A stretch of DNA of 64,000 bases from Kitasatospora sp. GAS204B (GCF_029892155.1 NZ_JARZAG010000006.1:248001-312000); one strand, 5' to 3'; positions 26,144 to 35,819 are shown, counted from the stretch's first letter. The notes: generated from the letters alone by a model not told the origin. Made by a program: numbers and translations.

Positions 26144-27262
26144 ATGCGACAACTGGCGCCACAACTCCTCGCGTGGCAGGAATCCGGAGCCCGCTACGCC
26201 GTCGCGAGCATCGTGGCGGTGCGGGGCAGCGCGCCCATGCCGCTGGGGTCGGCCCTGTGTGTGGACACGGACGGCACGGCGCTGGGCAGCGTCTCGGGCG
26301 GCTGTGTCGAGGGCGCGGTGTACGAGTTGGCGCGCGAGGTGTTGTCCTCGGGCGAACCGCGGCTCGCCGGCTTCGGGCCCTCGGACGACGATGTCTTCGC
26401 CGCCGGCCTGACCTGCGGAGGCGGGCTCGAGGTCTTCGTGCAGGCGGTACAGGGTGACACGGCCCGGGTGCTGGCCGCCGCGTTCCGGGCGGTGGCGGCA
26501 CGGCGGCCGGTGGTCCTGGCGCGGGTGCTGGACGGTCCGAACGGCTGGGCGGGACGGGCGATCGCGCTGGTGGGCGACCGGCACCTCGGGAGCACCGGAG
26601 AGCGGGACCTGGACCGGGCGGTGCTGGCCGACGCGCGCAGCTTGCTGGGCGTGGACGTCACCACCGTGAGCGTCTACGACACGGGTGGTGTGACCCGGGT
26701 GCTGCTCGAGTCCTGGGCCCCCAGCCCTCGGCTGCTGGTGTTCGGTGCCAACGACCACGCCGCCGCGGTCGCCGAGATCGGGGCCTTTCTCGGCTTCCAC
26801 GTCACGGTCTGCGACGCACGCGCCACCTTCACCACGCGCGAGCGCTTCCCGGCCGCCCACGAGGTGGTGGTCGACTGGCCGCACCGCTACCTGGCGGCCA
26901 CAAGAACCGATCGCCGCACGGCGGTGTGCGTGATGACGCACGATCCCAAGTTCGACGTGCCCTTGCTCGTCGAGGCACTGCGCCGACCGCTGTCGTACGT
27001 CGGAGCGCTCGGTTCGCGGCGGGTGCGGGCGGCTCGGGAGCGAGAGCTGATCGAGGCCGGCGTGTCACCTGACGCGCTGGCCGGGTTGCGCTCACCGGTA
27101 GGGCTCGACCTGGGCGCCGGCACGCCGCGGGAGACCGCCGTGTCCATCGCGGCGGAACTCATCGCCGTGCGCAACGGCCGTAGCGGACAAGCCCTTTCGG
27201 CGATCGACGACCCCATTCACCCCAGGCGGGAGGCCTCCTGGTCGGCACCGCTGCTCCGCTGA
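26144..27262 (+). CDS. XdhC/CoxI-family protein
   Basis: This 372-aa protein has an N-terminal XdhC/CoxI domain (about 5-80, with GSAPMPLGSALCVDTDG and GSVSGGCVEGAVYE) and a C-terminal Rossmann-like XdhC domain (about 205-350, with LLVFGANDHAAAVAEIGAFL and PLSYVGALGSRR). Family members insert or sulfurate molybdenum cofactor for xanthine dehydrogenase or CO dehydrogenase. No molybdoenzyme gene is in the window, so it is an orphan copy. The start is uncertain: ATG 26144 has GGAG 11 nt upstream, whereas ATG 26135 is too close to that site. It is divergent from the RiPP precursor, and its 3' end overlaps the convergent cydC end by 46 bp. Confidence 0.87.
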   Translation: MRQLAPQLLAWQESGARYAVASIVAVRGSAPMPLGSALCVDTDGTALGSVSGGCVEGAVYELAREVLSSGEPRLAGFGPSDDDVFAAGLTCGGGLEVFVQAVQGDTARVLAAAFRAVAARRPVVLARVLDGPNGWAGRAIALVGDRHLGSTGERDLDRAVLADARSLLGVDVTTVSVYDTGGVTRVLLESWAPSPRLLVFGANDHAAAVAEIGAFLGFHVTVCDARATFTTRERFPAAHEVVVDWPHRYLAATRTDRRTAVCVMTHDPKFDVPLLVEALRRPLSYVGALGSRRVRAARERELIEAGVSPDALAGLRSPVGLDLGAGTPRETAVSIAAELIAVRNGRSGQALSAIDDPIHPRREASWSAPLLR

Positions 27263-28887
27263 TCCGCACCGTCCAGGCGCACCGTGCCGTCCACGGGGAA
27301 GGGCAGCAGGTCGTGGTGCTGGTCCGGCAGGGCGATGACGAGCGCGCAGTGCGGCAGCGCCTGCCGGACTCCGCTCAGCAGCCGCACGGCCGTGGGTCGG
27401 TCGAGCCCGGCGGTGGGTTCGTCGAGCAGGAGCACGGCGGGGTCGCGCAGGATCGCGCGGGCGATGGCGAGCCGGCGCCGCTGTCCCTGCGAGAGCATGC
27501 TTCCCAAGGGGCCGGTGGGTGACTCGAGTTGAAGGTCCGCCAGCGCCGCGGCGGCGAGCGCGGCGTGCAGTGCCTCGTCGTCGGCGCAGGGCGCCGCTTG
27601 CCGCAGGTTGCCGGCGACGGTGCTGTCGGCCAGCCAGTCCTCGGCTTCGACCAGGGTGAGCGCGGCGGCCACGGTGGCCGCCGAGAGCGTGTCCAGGCGG
27701 GCGTCACCGAGCAGGACGACACCCGGTGCCGGGCTCTCGATCCGTCCCGCGAGCAGGTTGAGCAGGGTGCTCTTGCCGCTTCCGTTCGGCCCGGTGACCA
27801 GCGTGGCGCTGCCCGGCAGCAGGGTGGCCGACCAGCGGGCCCGGGCCGCCCCGAGGCCCACGGGGAGATCGCGCACCACCAGCGGCGCGCGGGGGAGCAG
27901 GACGGCCGGACCGGCGGGCAGCGCGCGGGCGCGCGCCAGCAGGTCGGTCAGCCGCACGGCGGAGCGCACGGCCGAGCCGCGGTCGCGCAGGATCTGCGGC
28001 AGGGTCTCGACCAGTTCGTACCCGGCGGCGATCAGCAGGGTCTCCCCGATGGCGTCGGCCACCGGCTGGATCGTCGGCCGGCCGGAGAGGGCGAGCAGCA
28101 GGACCGCGACCTGCCCGAGCACGGCGAGCAGGCGCAGCTGCAGCCGGCCGCCCCGCAGGGCCGCCAGTGACGCGGCGTCAGCTCGCCGCGCCCGCTCCAC
28201 CCGCTGGGCGACCTGGTCGCGGGCCAGGTCGACGGCGTCCAGGCAACGCAGTTCGGCGAGCGCGGCCCGGGCGCTGAGCAGCGCGGATCGGGCGGCGGCC
28301 CGCTCAACGGTGGCCTCGGCCAGGCGGGCGGCGGCGCGGCGGTCCGCGCGCACGGCCACGGCGATGGCCAGCGCGAGCAGCAGCACCTCGGCCACCCCGG
28401 CCGCCGGGCTCGCCACGCAGATCAGCGCCACCACGACCAGGGCGGTCGCCGCGACGCCGGTCAGCGGGGCGATCGTCCGCGCCGGTGCCGCGCCCACGGC
28501 CGTCACGTCGTCGGTGAGCCGGGCGAGCAGCGCGCCGTCGCGCCGCTCCCGCAACTGGCGTGGCGGGAGCGCGCCGGCGGTGCGCACCATCGTGGCCCGG
28601 AGCGCGACGGTCGCGCCGAGCAGGGCGCGGTGGCTGGTGAGCCGTTCGGTGTAGCGCAGGCCGGTCCGCCCGAGGGCCAACGCCCGCACGGTGCCCGAGG
28701 GATACATCCAGGACCAGGTGGTGTTGGCCTGGAGCGTGACCAGTGCGCAGGAGGTGAGGAACCAGCCGGACACGCCGAGCAGTCCGGCGGCGGTCACCTC
28801 GGCGGCGGCGGCCAGCAGCGCGCCGAGCAGCAGGTCGCGTCGGGCCCGGCGGTCGGCCGACGTCCAGAGCAGGGTGAGGGGCTTCAC
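27217..28887 (-). CDS. cydC: Thiol reductant ABC exporter subunit CydC
   Basis: The 556-aa half-transporter has an N-terminal membrane domain and a C-terminal ATPase with Walker A GPNGSGKST, signature LSQGQRRRLAIARA and Walker B AVLLLDEPTAGLD. With CydD it exports cysteine/glutathione-type thiols needed to assemble cytochrome bd. The switch region reads ALPDQHHDL rather than the usual ATH, so the H-loop His is displaced or changed. Its ATG overlaps the cydD stop (ATGA at 28884-28887). The order cydA-cydB-cydD-cydC is a single translationally coupled operon. The 3' end overlaps the convergent xdhC-like gene. Confidence 0.93.
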   Translation of the reverse strand: MKPLTLLWTSADRRARRDLLLGALLAAAAEVTAAGLLGVSGWFLTSCALVTLQANTTWSWMYPSGTVRALALGRTGLRYTERLTSHRALLGATVALRATMVRTAGALPPRQLRERRDGALLARLTDDVTAVGAAPARTIAPLTGVAATALVVVALICVASPAAGVAEVLLLALAIAVAVRADRRAAARLAEATVERAAARSALLSARAALAELRCLDAVDLARDQVAQRVERARRADAASLAALRGGRLQLRLLAVLGQVAVLLLALSGRPTIQPVADAIGETLLIAAGYELVETLPQILRDRGSAVRSAVRLTDLLARARALPAGPAVLLPRAPLVVRDLPVGLGAARARWSATLLPGSATLVTGPNGSGKSTLLNLLAGRIESPAPGVVLLGDARLDTLSAATVAAALTLVEAEDWLADSTVAGNLRQAAPCADDEALHAALAAAALADLQLESPTGPLGSMLSQGQRRRLAIARAILRDPAVLLLDEPTAGLDRPTAVRLLSGVRQALPHCALVIALPDQHHDLLPFPVDGTVRLDGADQRSSGADQEASRLG

Positions 28888-30680
28888 GACGTCACCCCGT
28901 ATGAAATCAGGCCGTCTGACGGCGTGCCATCTGATGTCACCGTGCGGATGCGCCCCCGGTCGATGGCGACGACCGCGTCGGCGATCTTCAGGAGTTCGGG
29001 GCTGTGGGTGGCGAGCAGGACCGTTCGGTCGCGCGCCAGGGTGCGGACGGCGGCCATCACGCGTTCCTCGGCTCCGGGGTCCAGGTGGGCGGTCGGCTCG
29101 TCCAGGCAGAGCACCGGTGTGTCCCGCAACAGGGCGCGGACGAAGACCAGTTGCTGGATCTGGCCGGAGGAGAGCCCGCTGCCGCGTTCGCCGACGACGG
29201 TGTCCAGGCCGTGCGGCAGTGCCGCGCGCAGGTCGGCGAAGCCGAGCGTGGCGAAGGCGGCGTCGAGCGTCGCGTCGTCCGCGTCCCGGCGGGCCAGCAG
29301 CAGGTTCTCCCGCACCGTGCCCGGCAGCAGGTAGCAGGGCTGGCCGATCCAGGACACCGCACGGGGGTCGGCGGGCTGCGGTACACCGCCGACCTCATGC
29401 GTGCTCGACCCGGACTCAGGGGCGAGCAGTCCGGCGGCGACCGCCAGCAGCGTGGACTTCCCCGCTCCGCTGGCGCCGGTGAGGGCCAGTACCTGCCCAG
29501 GGCGCGCGGTCAGGGTGACGTCGTCGAGGGCGGGCCGGTCGCGGTGGGGGAAGGTGACCTCGACCGCGCGCAGCTGGACGCTGCGGGGAGCGTCGGTGGG
29601 CCTGGGTGTCGCTCGCCCGGTCGCGGACACGTCCAGCAGACCGTTGACGAGCTCGGCGGCGGCGGACGCCTCGGCGCGGGCGTGGTAGCCGCGCGCCAGT
29701 TCCCGCACCGGTGCGAAGTAGGCAGGGGTGAGGACCAGGACGAAGAGCGCCGTGCCCAGGCTCATGCTCGAGGGGATGCCGGGCAGGTGCAGGTAGTCGA
29801 GCAGCACCAGGCCGCAGTAGGTGGCGACCACGGCGAGCGTTCCGGTGACCAGCAGCTCCACCCAGGCGGTGGAGAGGAACGCCACCCGCAGCACCGCCTG
29901 GGTCCGGTCGGCCAGTTCGCGGTCGTCCTGCTCGACGGCGAGCGCGGCGCGCTCGTCGGCGCCCAGGCCGACCAGTGTCGGCAGCCCGCGCAACTGGTCC
30001 AGCAGGCGGGCGCTGAGGGTCCGGGCGGCGGTCAGCTGGGCCTGGACGGCGGCGCGGGTGCCCATGCCGATGACCTTGAGATTGGCCGGCAGCAGTGGGG
30101 TCGCCAGCACCAGCAGCAGGGCGACCACCCGGCTGCCCGACGCGATCGCCGCCAGCACGACGCCGCCGGCGATCAGCATGGTCCGGCGCGCCGGGACGTA
30201 GCCGGTCAGCCAGTCGGTGAGGCGGTCCATCTCCTCGTCCAGGGCCTGGACGAAGGCGGCGTCGGTTCCGCTGGGGCGCGCCGCGCCGGCCGGCTGCCGC
30301 CAGGCGGGCAGGGCGGCGTCCAGCAGCCGGCCGCGCAGCGCGTGCCGGACCGCGGCGGCCGCCTCGTCCGCGGCCAGGTCGCCGGCCGCGAGCAGCCAGG
30401 CCCGCAGCGCGAGCCCGGCCGCGATCAGGCCGGCCGCCGGCAGCACCGAGACGGGGGTGACCGCCGCCCGCTGGCCGTGCAGCGCCAACTGGGCGGCCCA
30501 GCCGAGCCCGGCCGCCCAGCCGACGGTGCCGAGCGCGGCGAGCCCGCGCAGCGTGCCGGCCCGCCGGAAGGCGGGTGCCTGCGCGTGCGCCCACTCGTGC
30601 AACCGGCGCAGCGCCCGCTTCTGGTCCTGCTGCGCGTCGTCGTCGGCCAGGCGCGTCAGCAGGGCGGCGGTGTCGCTCAC
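28884..30680 (-). CDS. cydD: Thiol reductant ABC exporter subunit CydD
   Basis: This 598-aa partner of CydC starts at a GTG that overlaps the cydB stop codon by 4 nt. A transmembrane domain (about 45-330) precedes the ATPase with Walker A GASGAGKST, signature LSSGQIQQLVFVRAL (a variant of LSGGQ) and Walker B PVLCLDEPTAHLD. It also has an intact H-loop, LLATHSPELL. A longer upstream reading into cydB is rejected because the GTGA overlap is the standard coupling arrangement here. Confidence 0.93.
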   Translation of the reverse strand: MSDTAALLTRLADDDAQQDQKRALRRLHEWAHAQAPAFRRAGTLRGLAALGTVGWAAGLGWAAQLALHGQRAAVTPVSVLPAAGLIAAGLALRAWLLAAGDLAADEAAAAVRHALRGRLLDAALPAWRQPAGAARPSGTDAAFVQALDEEMDRLTDWLTGYVPARRTMLIAGGVVLAAIASGSRVVALLLVLATPLLPANLKVIGMGTRAAVQAQLTAARTLSARLLDQLRGLPTLVGLGADERAALAVEQDDRELADRTQAVLRVAFLSTAWVELLVTGTLAVVATYCGLVLLDYLHLPGIPSSMSLGTALFVLVLTPAYFAPVRELARGYHARAEASAAAELVNGLLDVSATGRATPRPTDAPRSVQLRAVEVTFPHRDRPALDDVTLTARPGQVLALTGASGAGKSTLLAVAAGLLAPESGSSTHEVGGVPQPADPRAVSWIGQPCYLLPGTVRENLLLARRDADDATLDAAFATLGFADLRAALPHGLDTVVGERGSGLSSGQIQQLVFVRALLRDTPVLCLDEPTAHLDPGAEERVMAAVRTLARDRTVLLATHSPELLKIADAVVAIDRGRIRTVTSDGTPSDGLISYGVTS

Positions 30681-31951
30681 CGCTGTGCCGCCTGCTCGAC
30701 GTCGAACTCCCCGGCGGCGGCGGACCGCCGGTCGCCGACCAGCCAGGCGGCGAGCGCGAGGGCGCCGAACAGCACGAGCGCGACAGGGGCGATCCATTCG
30801 CCCTGACCGCCGAACACGTCCTGCACGACCGCGACCAGACCGACACCGAGCACGGTGAACCCGACCCGACGGACCAGGACCCACACGCCCGCTTCCGCCA
30901 CCGGGACATGACTGACCGGCAGATCCGTGTGGACCTCAACATGATTGACGGGTACGGCGAGCGCGGCCGGGGCCGGCGGCCGGTACTTCCCTCGGAACAC
31001 CCACCAGGCGTAGATGTTGTAGGCGAGCACCACGGGCATGCAGCAGCCGACACCGATCAGCAGGAACACCTGTGACCCGACCGGGCTGGCGGCGGCGTGC
31101 ACGCTCAGGCCGGGCGGCACGACGATGGGGGCGGTCGCGGTCACCAGCGCCAGCAGCCCGGCGACTTGGGCGCCGAGCACGGCGATGAACGGCCGGGCGT
31201 CGGGCTCCTTGCCGAAGCCGTACCAGGCGACGGCACCGCACCCGGCGGCGGCCGCCACCAGGAGGCCGAACAGGACGGCCCGCAGCGGCTGGTCGAAGCG
31301 GAAGTGCTGCGGGTCGGCCACCTCCAGGCCGAAGCCCAGCACCAGGCAGGCCCCGACCGTCACGGCGAGCAGCGGGCGCCCGAGCCGCGCGGCCCGACGG
31401 CGGGCGCCGCCCTCCGTCTTGGCCTGCAGCCAGGCGGCGCCGGCCAGCAGGTACAGCGCGGTCAGGCCGAGCGCGCACAGCACGCTGTAGGGCGTGAGCC
31501 AGCGCAGCGCACCGCCGTCGTAGACACCCCCGTGCTGCGGCAGACCGCTGAGCACGGTGCCGACCACCAGACCCTGGCAGACCGTCACCACCAGTGAGGA
31601 GATGCCGAACAGGCGCCCCCAGCCGCGACGGTAGTCCGGCGCGGAGCTCTGCAGCTCCAGCCCCAACCCGCGCAGCACGAAGGCCAGCAGCATCACGATC
31701 AGCGGCAGGTAGACCCCGGGGAGCACGGTGGCGTAGACGCCGGGCAGCGCCGCCCACAGGGTGACCCCGGCGAGGATGATCCAGCTCTCGTTGGCGTCCC
31801 AGGCCGTCGCGACCAGCTCGGTGTACTCCTTGCGCCGCTCGTCGCTGCGGTCGAAGAGACCGAGGATCCCGATCCCGAGGTCGTAGCCGTCCAGCACCAC
31901 GTAGGCGCCGAGCGCGAAGAGGATCAGCGCGTAGGAAGCGTACTCAGCCAT
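30677..31951 (-). CDS. cydB: Cytochrome bd oxidase subunit II
   Basis: The 424-aa integral membrane subunit stabilises the haem-bearing CydA. It shows the conserved start YVVLDGYDLGIGIL, the WDANESWIILAG block and the late YNIYAWWVFRGKY segment. Its C-terminus carries about 80 extra residues with two more hydrophobic stretches, longer than the minimal subunit of about 340. The ATG lies inside the end of cydA (8-bp overlap), and the stop overlaps cydD. The complex reduces oxygen to water from menaquinol at low oxygen. Confidence 0.94.
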   Translation of the reverse strand: MAEYASYALILFALGAYVVLDGYDLGIGILGLFDRSDERRKEYTELVATAWDANESWIILAGVTLWAALPGVYATVLPGVYLPLIVMLLAFVLRGLGLELQSSAPDYRRGWGRLFGISSLVVTVCQGLVVGTVLSGLPQHGGVYDGGALRWLTPYSVLCALGLTALYLLAGAAWLQAKTEGGARRRAARLGRPLLAVTVGACLVLGFGLEVADPQHFRFDQPLRAVLFGLLVAAAAGCGAVAWYGFGKEPDARPFIAVLGAQVAGLLALVTATAPIVVPPGLSVHAAASPVGSQVFLLIGVGCCMPVVLAYNIYAWWVFRGKYRPPAPAALAVPVNHVEVHTDLPVSHVPVAEAGVWVLVRRVGFTVLGVGLVAVVQDVFGGQGEWIAPVALVLFGALALAAWLVGDRRSAAAGEFDVEQAAQR

Positions 31952-33308
31952 GGACGGTCTCCGGCAGGATCGGGTGGCCGGCGGTTGGCGAGTCGAGGGC
32001 TTCCGGCCCCGCCTTGACGGCCCGGACGATGTAGCGGACCCAGACCGCGACCAGCACGGCGTAGACCGCGACGAAGCCGGCCAGGCTCAGCGCGGCCTCG
32101 GTCGTGGACAGTTGGGAGACGGCGTCCGAGGTACGGAGCTGGCCGTAGACCACCCAGGGCTGGCGTCCGGTCTCCGCGGTGATCCAGCCCCCGGTGATCG
32201 CGATCAGGCCGGCGGGCGTCATCCAGACCAGCAGCCGGTGGAAGCGCCGGGCGGTGAACAGCCGCCCGCGCAGGCGCAGTACCAGTCCGGCGAAGGCCAT
32301 CGCGAACATGGTGAGCGCGGTGAAGTACATCGCCCGGAAGCCGTAGAAGGCGCTCCACATGTTCGGGCGCTGGTCCGGCGGGGTCTGCAACAGGCCGGGC
32401 ACGTGGGCCTGGCCGGTCAGGTCCTTGCCGATCACCGCGCCCAGGTGCGGGATCTCGATGCGCAGGTTGTCCTTGCCCTTGCCCGGGTCGGGGATGACGA
32501 CCAGGTTGTAGCCGTTGTTGTCGGTCTTCCAGTTGCCCTCGAAGGCCTCCAGCTTGGCGGGCTGGTGCTGTCCCATGAACACCGCGGTCTCGTCGCCCGC
32601 GTACAGCTGAACGGGCATCAGGACGGCCAGCACTCCCAGCGCGAGCGAGAGCGTGCGGCGAGCGAAGCCGAGCGAGCGCTGCCTGACCAGGTACCAGGCG
32701 GCGATGCCGCCGACGAACCAGGCGGCGCTGATCAGCACCGCGAGCAGCATGTGCGGGAAGCGGTAGGAGAACGCGGGGTTGAACAGCACCTGCCACCAGT
32801 CGCGGGCCTGGAACTGGCCCGCGACCTTGGTGAAGCCGGCCGGATCCTGCATCCAGCTGTTCGCGGAGAGGATCCAGGTGGTGGACAGCAGGGTGCCGAA
32901 GGCGACCATCCACGAGGCGAAGGCCATGGTGCGCGGACGCACCCGTCCCTCGCCGTAGAGCATGATGCCGATGAAGCCGGCCTCCAGGAAGAACGCGGTG
33001 ATCACCTCCATCCCGATGGTGACACCGAGGATGGGACCCACCGCATGCGCGTAACTGCCCCAGTTCAGGCCGAACTCGAAGGTCATCACCGTGCCGGCGA
33101 CCACACCGAGGCCGAACCCGACCGCGAAGATCTTCCGCCAGAAGCGGAACATCTGCAGGTAGAGCGGATCACGGGTGCGCAGGTAGGCCGTGTAGACGAC
33201 GGCGAGCAGGATGGAGAGCCCGACGGTCAGAGCGGGAAAGGTCATGTGGAAGATGGCGGTGATGGCGAACTGCCAGCGGGACAGTTCCACCGTCGCGGAT
33301 GACGCCAT
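31944..33308 (-). CDS. cydA: Cytochrome bd oxidase subunit I
   Basis: This 454-aa haem subunit contains the ligand His21 (IFHMTFPALTVG) and His186 (YRFPHMLLAV). It also has the quinol-binding Lys/Glu region QPAKLEAFEGNW and FRAM, with the probable haem b558 Met. The Q loop is short, as in many Gram-positives. The ATG follows AGGAG by 5 nt. It heads the cydABDC operon. An oxygen- or redox-responsive promoter would lie in the 49 bases between it and the dps gene, but no clear operator is visible. Confidence 0.95.
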   Translation of the reverse strand: MASSATVELSRWQFAITAIFHMTFPALTVGLSILLAVVYTAYLRTRDPLYLQMFRFWRKIFAVGFGLGVVAGTVMTFEFGLNWGSYAHAVGPILGVTIGMEVITAFFLEAGFIGIMLYGEGRVRPRTMAFASWMVAFGTLLSTTWILSANSWMQDPAGFTKVAGQFQARDWWQVLFNPAFSYRFPHMLLAVLISAAWFVGGIAAWYLVRQRSLGFARRTLSLALGVLAVLMPVQLYAGDETAVFMGQHQPAKLEAFEGNWKTDNNGYNLVVIPDPGKGKDNLRIEIPHLGAVIGKDLTGQAHVPGLLQTPPDQRPNMWSAFYGFRAMYFTALTMFAMAFAGLVLRLRGRLFTARRFHRLLVWMTPAGLIAITGGWITAETGRQPWVVYGQLRTSDAVSQLSTTEAALSLAGFVAVYAVLVAVWVRYIVRAVKAGPEALDSPTAGHPILPETVHG

Positions 33309-33357
33309 GGCGACTCCTGTCAGCGCTGCGGGGCGGGGTGCGGGTGGAGCCGGCAGG

Positions 33358-33942
33358 TCACAGCCGCACCAGCGGGACGTCCACCAGGTGCTCGGCCAGG
33401 AACCACACCTGCGCCTCGCCGGTGCGCACGACCTGGGAGACCAGCAGGTCGTTGCTCCCGTCGTCGCCTAGCTCCGCCACCCGGCGGGCGGCATCGCGGG
33501 CGTCGATCAGGATCGCCTCGTGCGCCGCCAGCAGCCGCGACAGCATCGCCGGCACCTCCTCGACGCCGTCCGGCGGACGCGGGATCGAGGTGATCTCCGC
33601 GACGTGCCGCGGGTCGCCGACCGCCACGCCACCCAGGGCCTGCACCCGCTCGGCGAGCGCGTCCACCAGCGCCAGCTGCTCGTCCGCGTGCTTGTCCAGC
33701 AGCAGGTGCAGCTGGTAGAAGGTCGCTCCGCGCATCAGCCAGTGGTGCTTCTTGTAGAGCGTGTAGAGGATGCTGGTGTCCGCCAGTACCCGGTTGAGCC
33801 GCTGGCAGGCGTACAGGCGGGCGTCGTAGGAGAGACCGAGCGGAACCTGGTTGACGGTGCCGAACTCCTGGATCTCCTCGCCCTTCTGGTGCAGCAACGG
33901 CTGGCTGCTGCCGCTGATGGTGGGGTGGTCGGAACTGGTCAT
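33358..33942 (-). CDS. dps: Dps-family ferritin-like protein
   Basis: The 194-aa protein forms dodecamers that oxidise and store iron and protect DNA during stress. The ferroxidase motif is in KKHHWLMRGATFYQLHLLLDKHADE, split as HHW...FYQLHLLLD with the metal-binding His and Asp/Glu. QALGGVAVGDP is the typical Dps turn. AAGGAG precedes the ATG. It is upstream of and on the same strand as cydABDC, which fits a shared oxidative or respiratory stress role. Confidence 0.9.
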   Translation of the reverse strand: MTSSDHPTISGSSQPLLHQKGEEIQEFGTVNQVPLGLSYDARLYACQRLNRVLADTSILYTLYKKHHWLMRGATFYQLHLLLDKHADEQLALVDALAERVQALGGVAVGDPRHVAEITSIPRPPDGVEEVPAMLSRLLAAHEAILIDARDAARRVAELGDDGSNDLLVSQVVRTGEAQVWFLAEHLVDVPLVRL

Positions 33943-34092
33943 GGGAACTCCTTGGGGGGTTAGCGGGATTTCAGCGGAACATCGACTCGAGCCAAGCTAG
34001 GGGCACCTGAACTGCGGGTATGGGCCTGGAGTGCACCGACCGTTGCCCCTGGGCGCACCGTCACCAGGTCGGGGTGGCAAGCGGTCGCGCGA

Positions 34093-34728
34093 TCACCGGC
34101 GACCGACGGCGAGCGCCGCCAACTGCTCCTCGAACGGGACGACGGTCTCGGCCGTGGCGCGCGCGGGCACCGGCCGGCCCGTCATCAGATCGGCCAACTC
34201 GCCTGCCGCGCGGGCGATCCGGGCGGCCAGGCCGCCGCTGGCGTCACCGGTCGAGCCCCAGTCCTCGGAGGCCGCGTAGACGGCGGTGGGCGCCACCACG
34301 GCCCGCAGATAGGCGAAGAGCGGTCGCATGGCGTGCTCCAGGGCCAGCGAGTGCCGGGCGGTTCCACCGGTGGCGGCGACGAGCACCGGAGCGCCGGTGA
34401 GCGCGTCCTTGTCGATCACGTCCACGAAGGACTTGAAGAGGCCGCTGTACGACGCGCTGAAGATCGGCGTCACGGCGATCAGCCCGTCCGCCGCGGTGAC
34501 CGCCTCGATCGCCGCGCGCAGCGCGGGCGGCGGGAAGCCGGTGACCAGATTGTCGGCGATCTCCCGTGCCAGGTCGCGCAGTTCGATCACCTGGAGGTCG
34601 ACCTCCCGTCCGCCGTAGCGCAGTTGACGTATGGTGGCGTCGGTGATCCGGTCGGCCAGCAGCCGGGTCGACGACGGGACCGAGAGCCCGGCCGCGACCA
34701 CCACCAAGTGCAGTGCGCCGTCGCTCAC
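34093..34728 (-). CDS. NAD(P)H-dependent FMN reductase (CE1759-like)
   Basis: This 211-aa flavodoxin-fold reductase supplies reduced FMN. The phosphate-binding start VVVAAGLSVPSSTRLLADR and the PIFSASYSGLFKSFVDVID block mark the SsuE/MsuE group. Its GTG overlaps the stop of the LLM gene (GTGA at 34725-34728). This two-gene arrangement is the known LLM-duo pair (CE1758/CE1759 type), so the two enzymes should act together as a two-component monooxygenase. The substrate is unknown. Confidence 0.88.
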   Translation of the reverse strand: MSDGALHLVVVAAGLSVPSSTRLLADRITDATIRQLRYGGREVDLQVIELRDLAREIADNLVTGFPPPALRAAIEAVTAADGLIAVTPIFSASYSGLFKSFVDVIDKDALTGAPVLVAATGGTARHSLALEHAMRPLFAYLRAVVAPTAVYAASEDWGSTGDASGGLAARIARAAGELADLMTGRPVPARATAETVVPFEEQLAALAVGRR

Positions 34729-35819
34729 TTGGCCACCTCCAGGACCTCGGTGGCCTCGGCGACCCGGGCGGCGTGGGTGGGGCCGTCGGGGACCCTGGCC
34801 GGCCGGCCGGTGGCGAACTCCTTGCGCAGCACCGGGACGACCTCCTCGCCGAGCAGGTCGAGCTGCTCCAGGACGGTCTTCAGCGGCAGTCCGGCGTGGT
34901 CCATCAGGAAGAGCTGGCGCTGGTAGTCGCCGAAGGTCTCCCGGAAGGTCAGCGTCTTCTCGATGACCTCCTGCGGGCTGCCGACGGTCAGCGGGGTCTG
35001 CTCGGTGAACTCCTCCAGCGAGGGCCCGTGCCCGTACACCGGCGCGTTGTCGAAGTACGGGCGGAACTCGCGCACCGCGTCCTGGGAGTTGCGGCGCATG
35101 AACACCTGCCCGCCGAGACCGACGATCGCCTGCTCGGGGGTGCCGTGGCCGTAGTGGGCGTAGCGCTCGCGGTAGAGGTTGATCAGCTTCTGGAAGTGCT
35201 CCTTGGGCCAGAAGATGTGGTTGGCGAAGAAGCCGTCACCGTAGTACGCGGCCTGCTCGGCGATCTCGGGCGAGCGGATCGACCCGTGCCAGACGAACGG
35301 CGGCACGCCGTCCAGCGGGCGCGGCGTCGAGGTGAAGGACTGCAACGGGGTGCGGAAGCGGCCCGACCAGTCCACCGTCTCCTCGCGCCAGAGCTCGTGC
35401 AGCAGCGCGTAGTTCTCGATCGCGAGCGGCAGGCCCTGGCGGATGTCCTGGCCGAACCACGGGTAGACCGGGCCGGTGTTGCCGCGACCCATCATCAGGT
35501 CCACCCGGCCGTCGGCGAGATGCTGGAGCATCGTGTAGTCCTCGGCGATCTTCACCGGGTCGTTGGTGGTGATCAGCGTGGTGGAAGTGGAGAGGATGAT
35601 CCGCTCGGTGCGGGCGGCGATCCAGCCGAGCATGGTGGTGGGCGAGGACGGCACGAACGGCGGGTTGTGGTGCTCGCCGGTGGCGAAGACGTCCAGGCCG
35701 ACCTCCTCCGCCTTGAGCGCGATGGCGACGATGGCCTTGATCCGCTCGTGCTCGCTCGGCGTTCGCCCGCTGGTGGGGTCGGGGGTCACATCTCCGACGC
35801 TGAATATTCCGAACTGCAC
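34725..35819 (-). CDS. LLM-class flavin-dependent oxidoreductase (CE1758-like)
   Basis: A 364-aa luciferase-like TIM-barrel enzyme with the motifs FATGEHHNPPFVPSSPTTML, LSTSTTLITTNDPVKIAEDY and LMMGRGNTGPVYPW. It should oxidise an organic substrate with FMNH2 from the reductase encoded immediately downstream. The start is a GTG with GAGGG about 10 nt upstream. It is translationally coupled to the reductase. No physiological substrate can be deduced. Confidence 0.9.
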   Translation of the reverse strand: MQFGIFSVGDVTPDPTSGRTPSEHERIKAIVAIALKAEEVGLDVFATGEHHNPPFVPSSPTTMLGWIAARTERIILSTSTTLITTNDPVKIAEDYTMLQHLADGRVDLMMGRGNTGPVYPWFGQDIRQGLPLAIENYALLHELWREETVDWSGRFRTPLQSFTSTPRPLDGVPPFVWHGSIRSPEIAEQAAYYGDGFFANHIFWPKEHFQKLINLYRERYAHYGHGTPEQAIVGLGGQVFMRRNSQDAVREFRPYFDNAPVYGHGPSLEEFTEQTPLTVGSPQEVIEKTLTFRETFGDYQRQLFLMDHAGLPLKTVLEQLDLLGEEVVPVLRKEFATGRPARVPDGPTHAARVAEATEVLEVAK

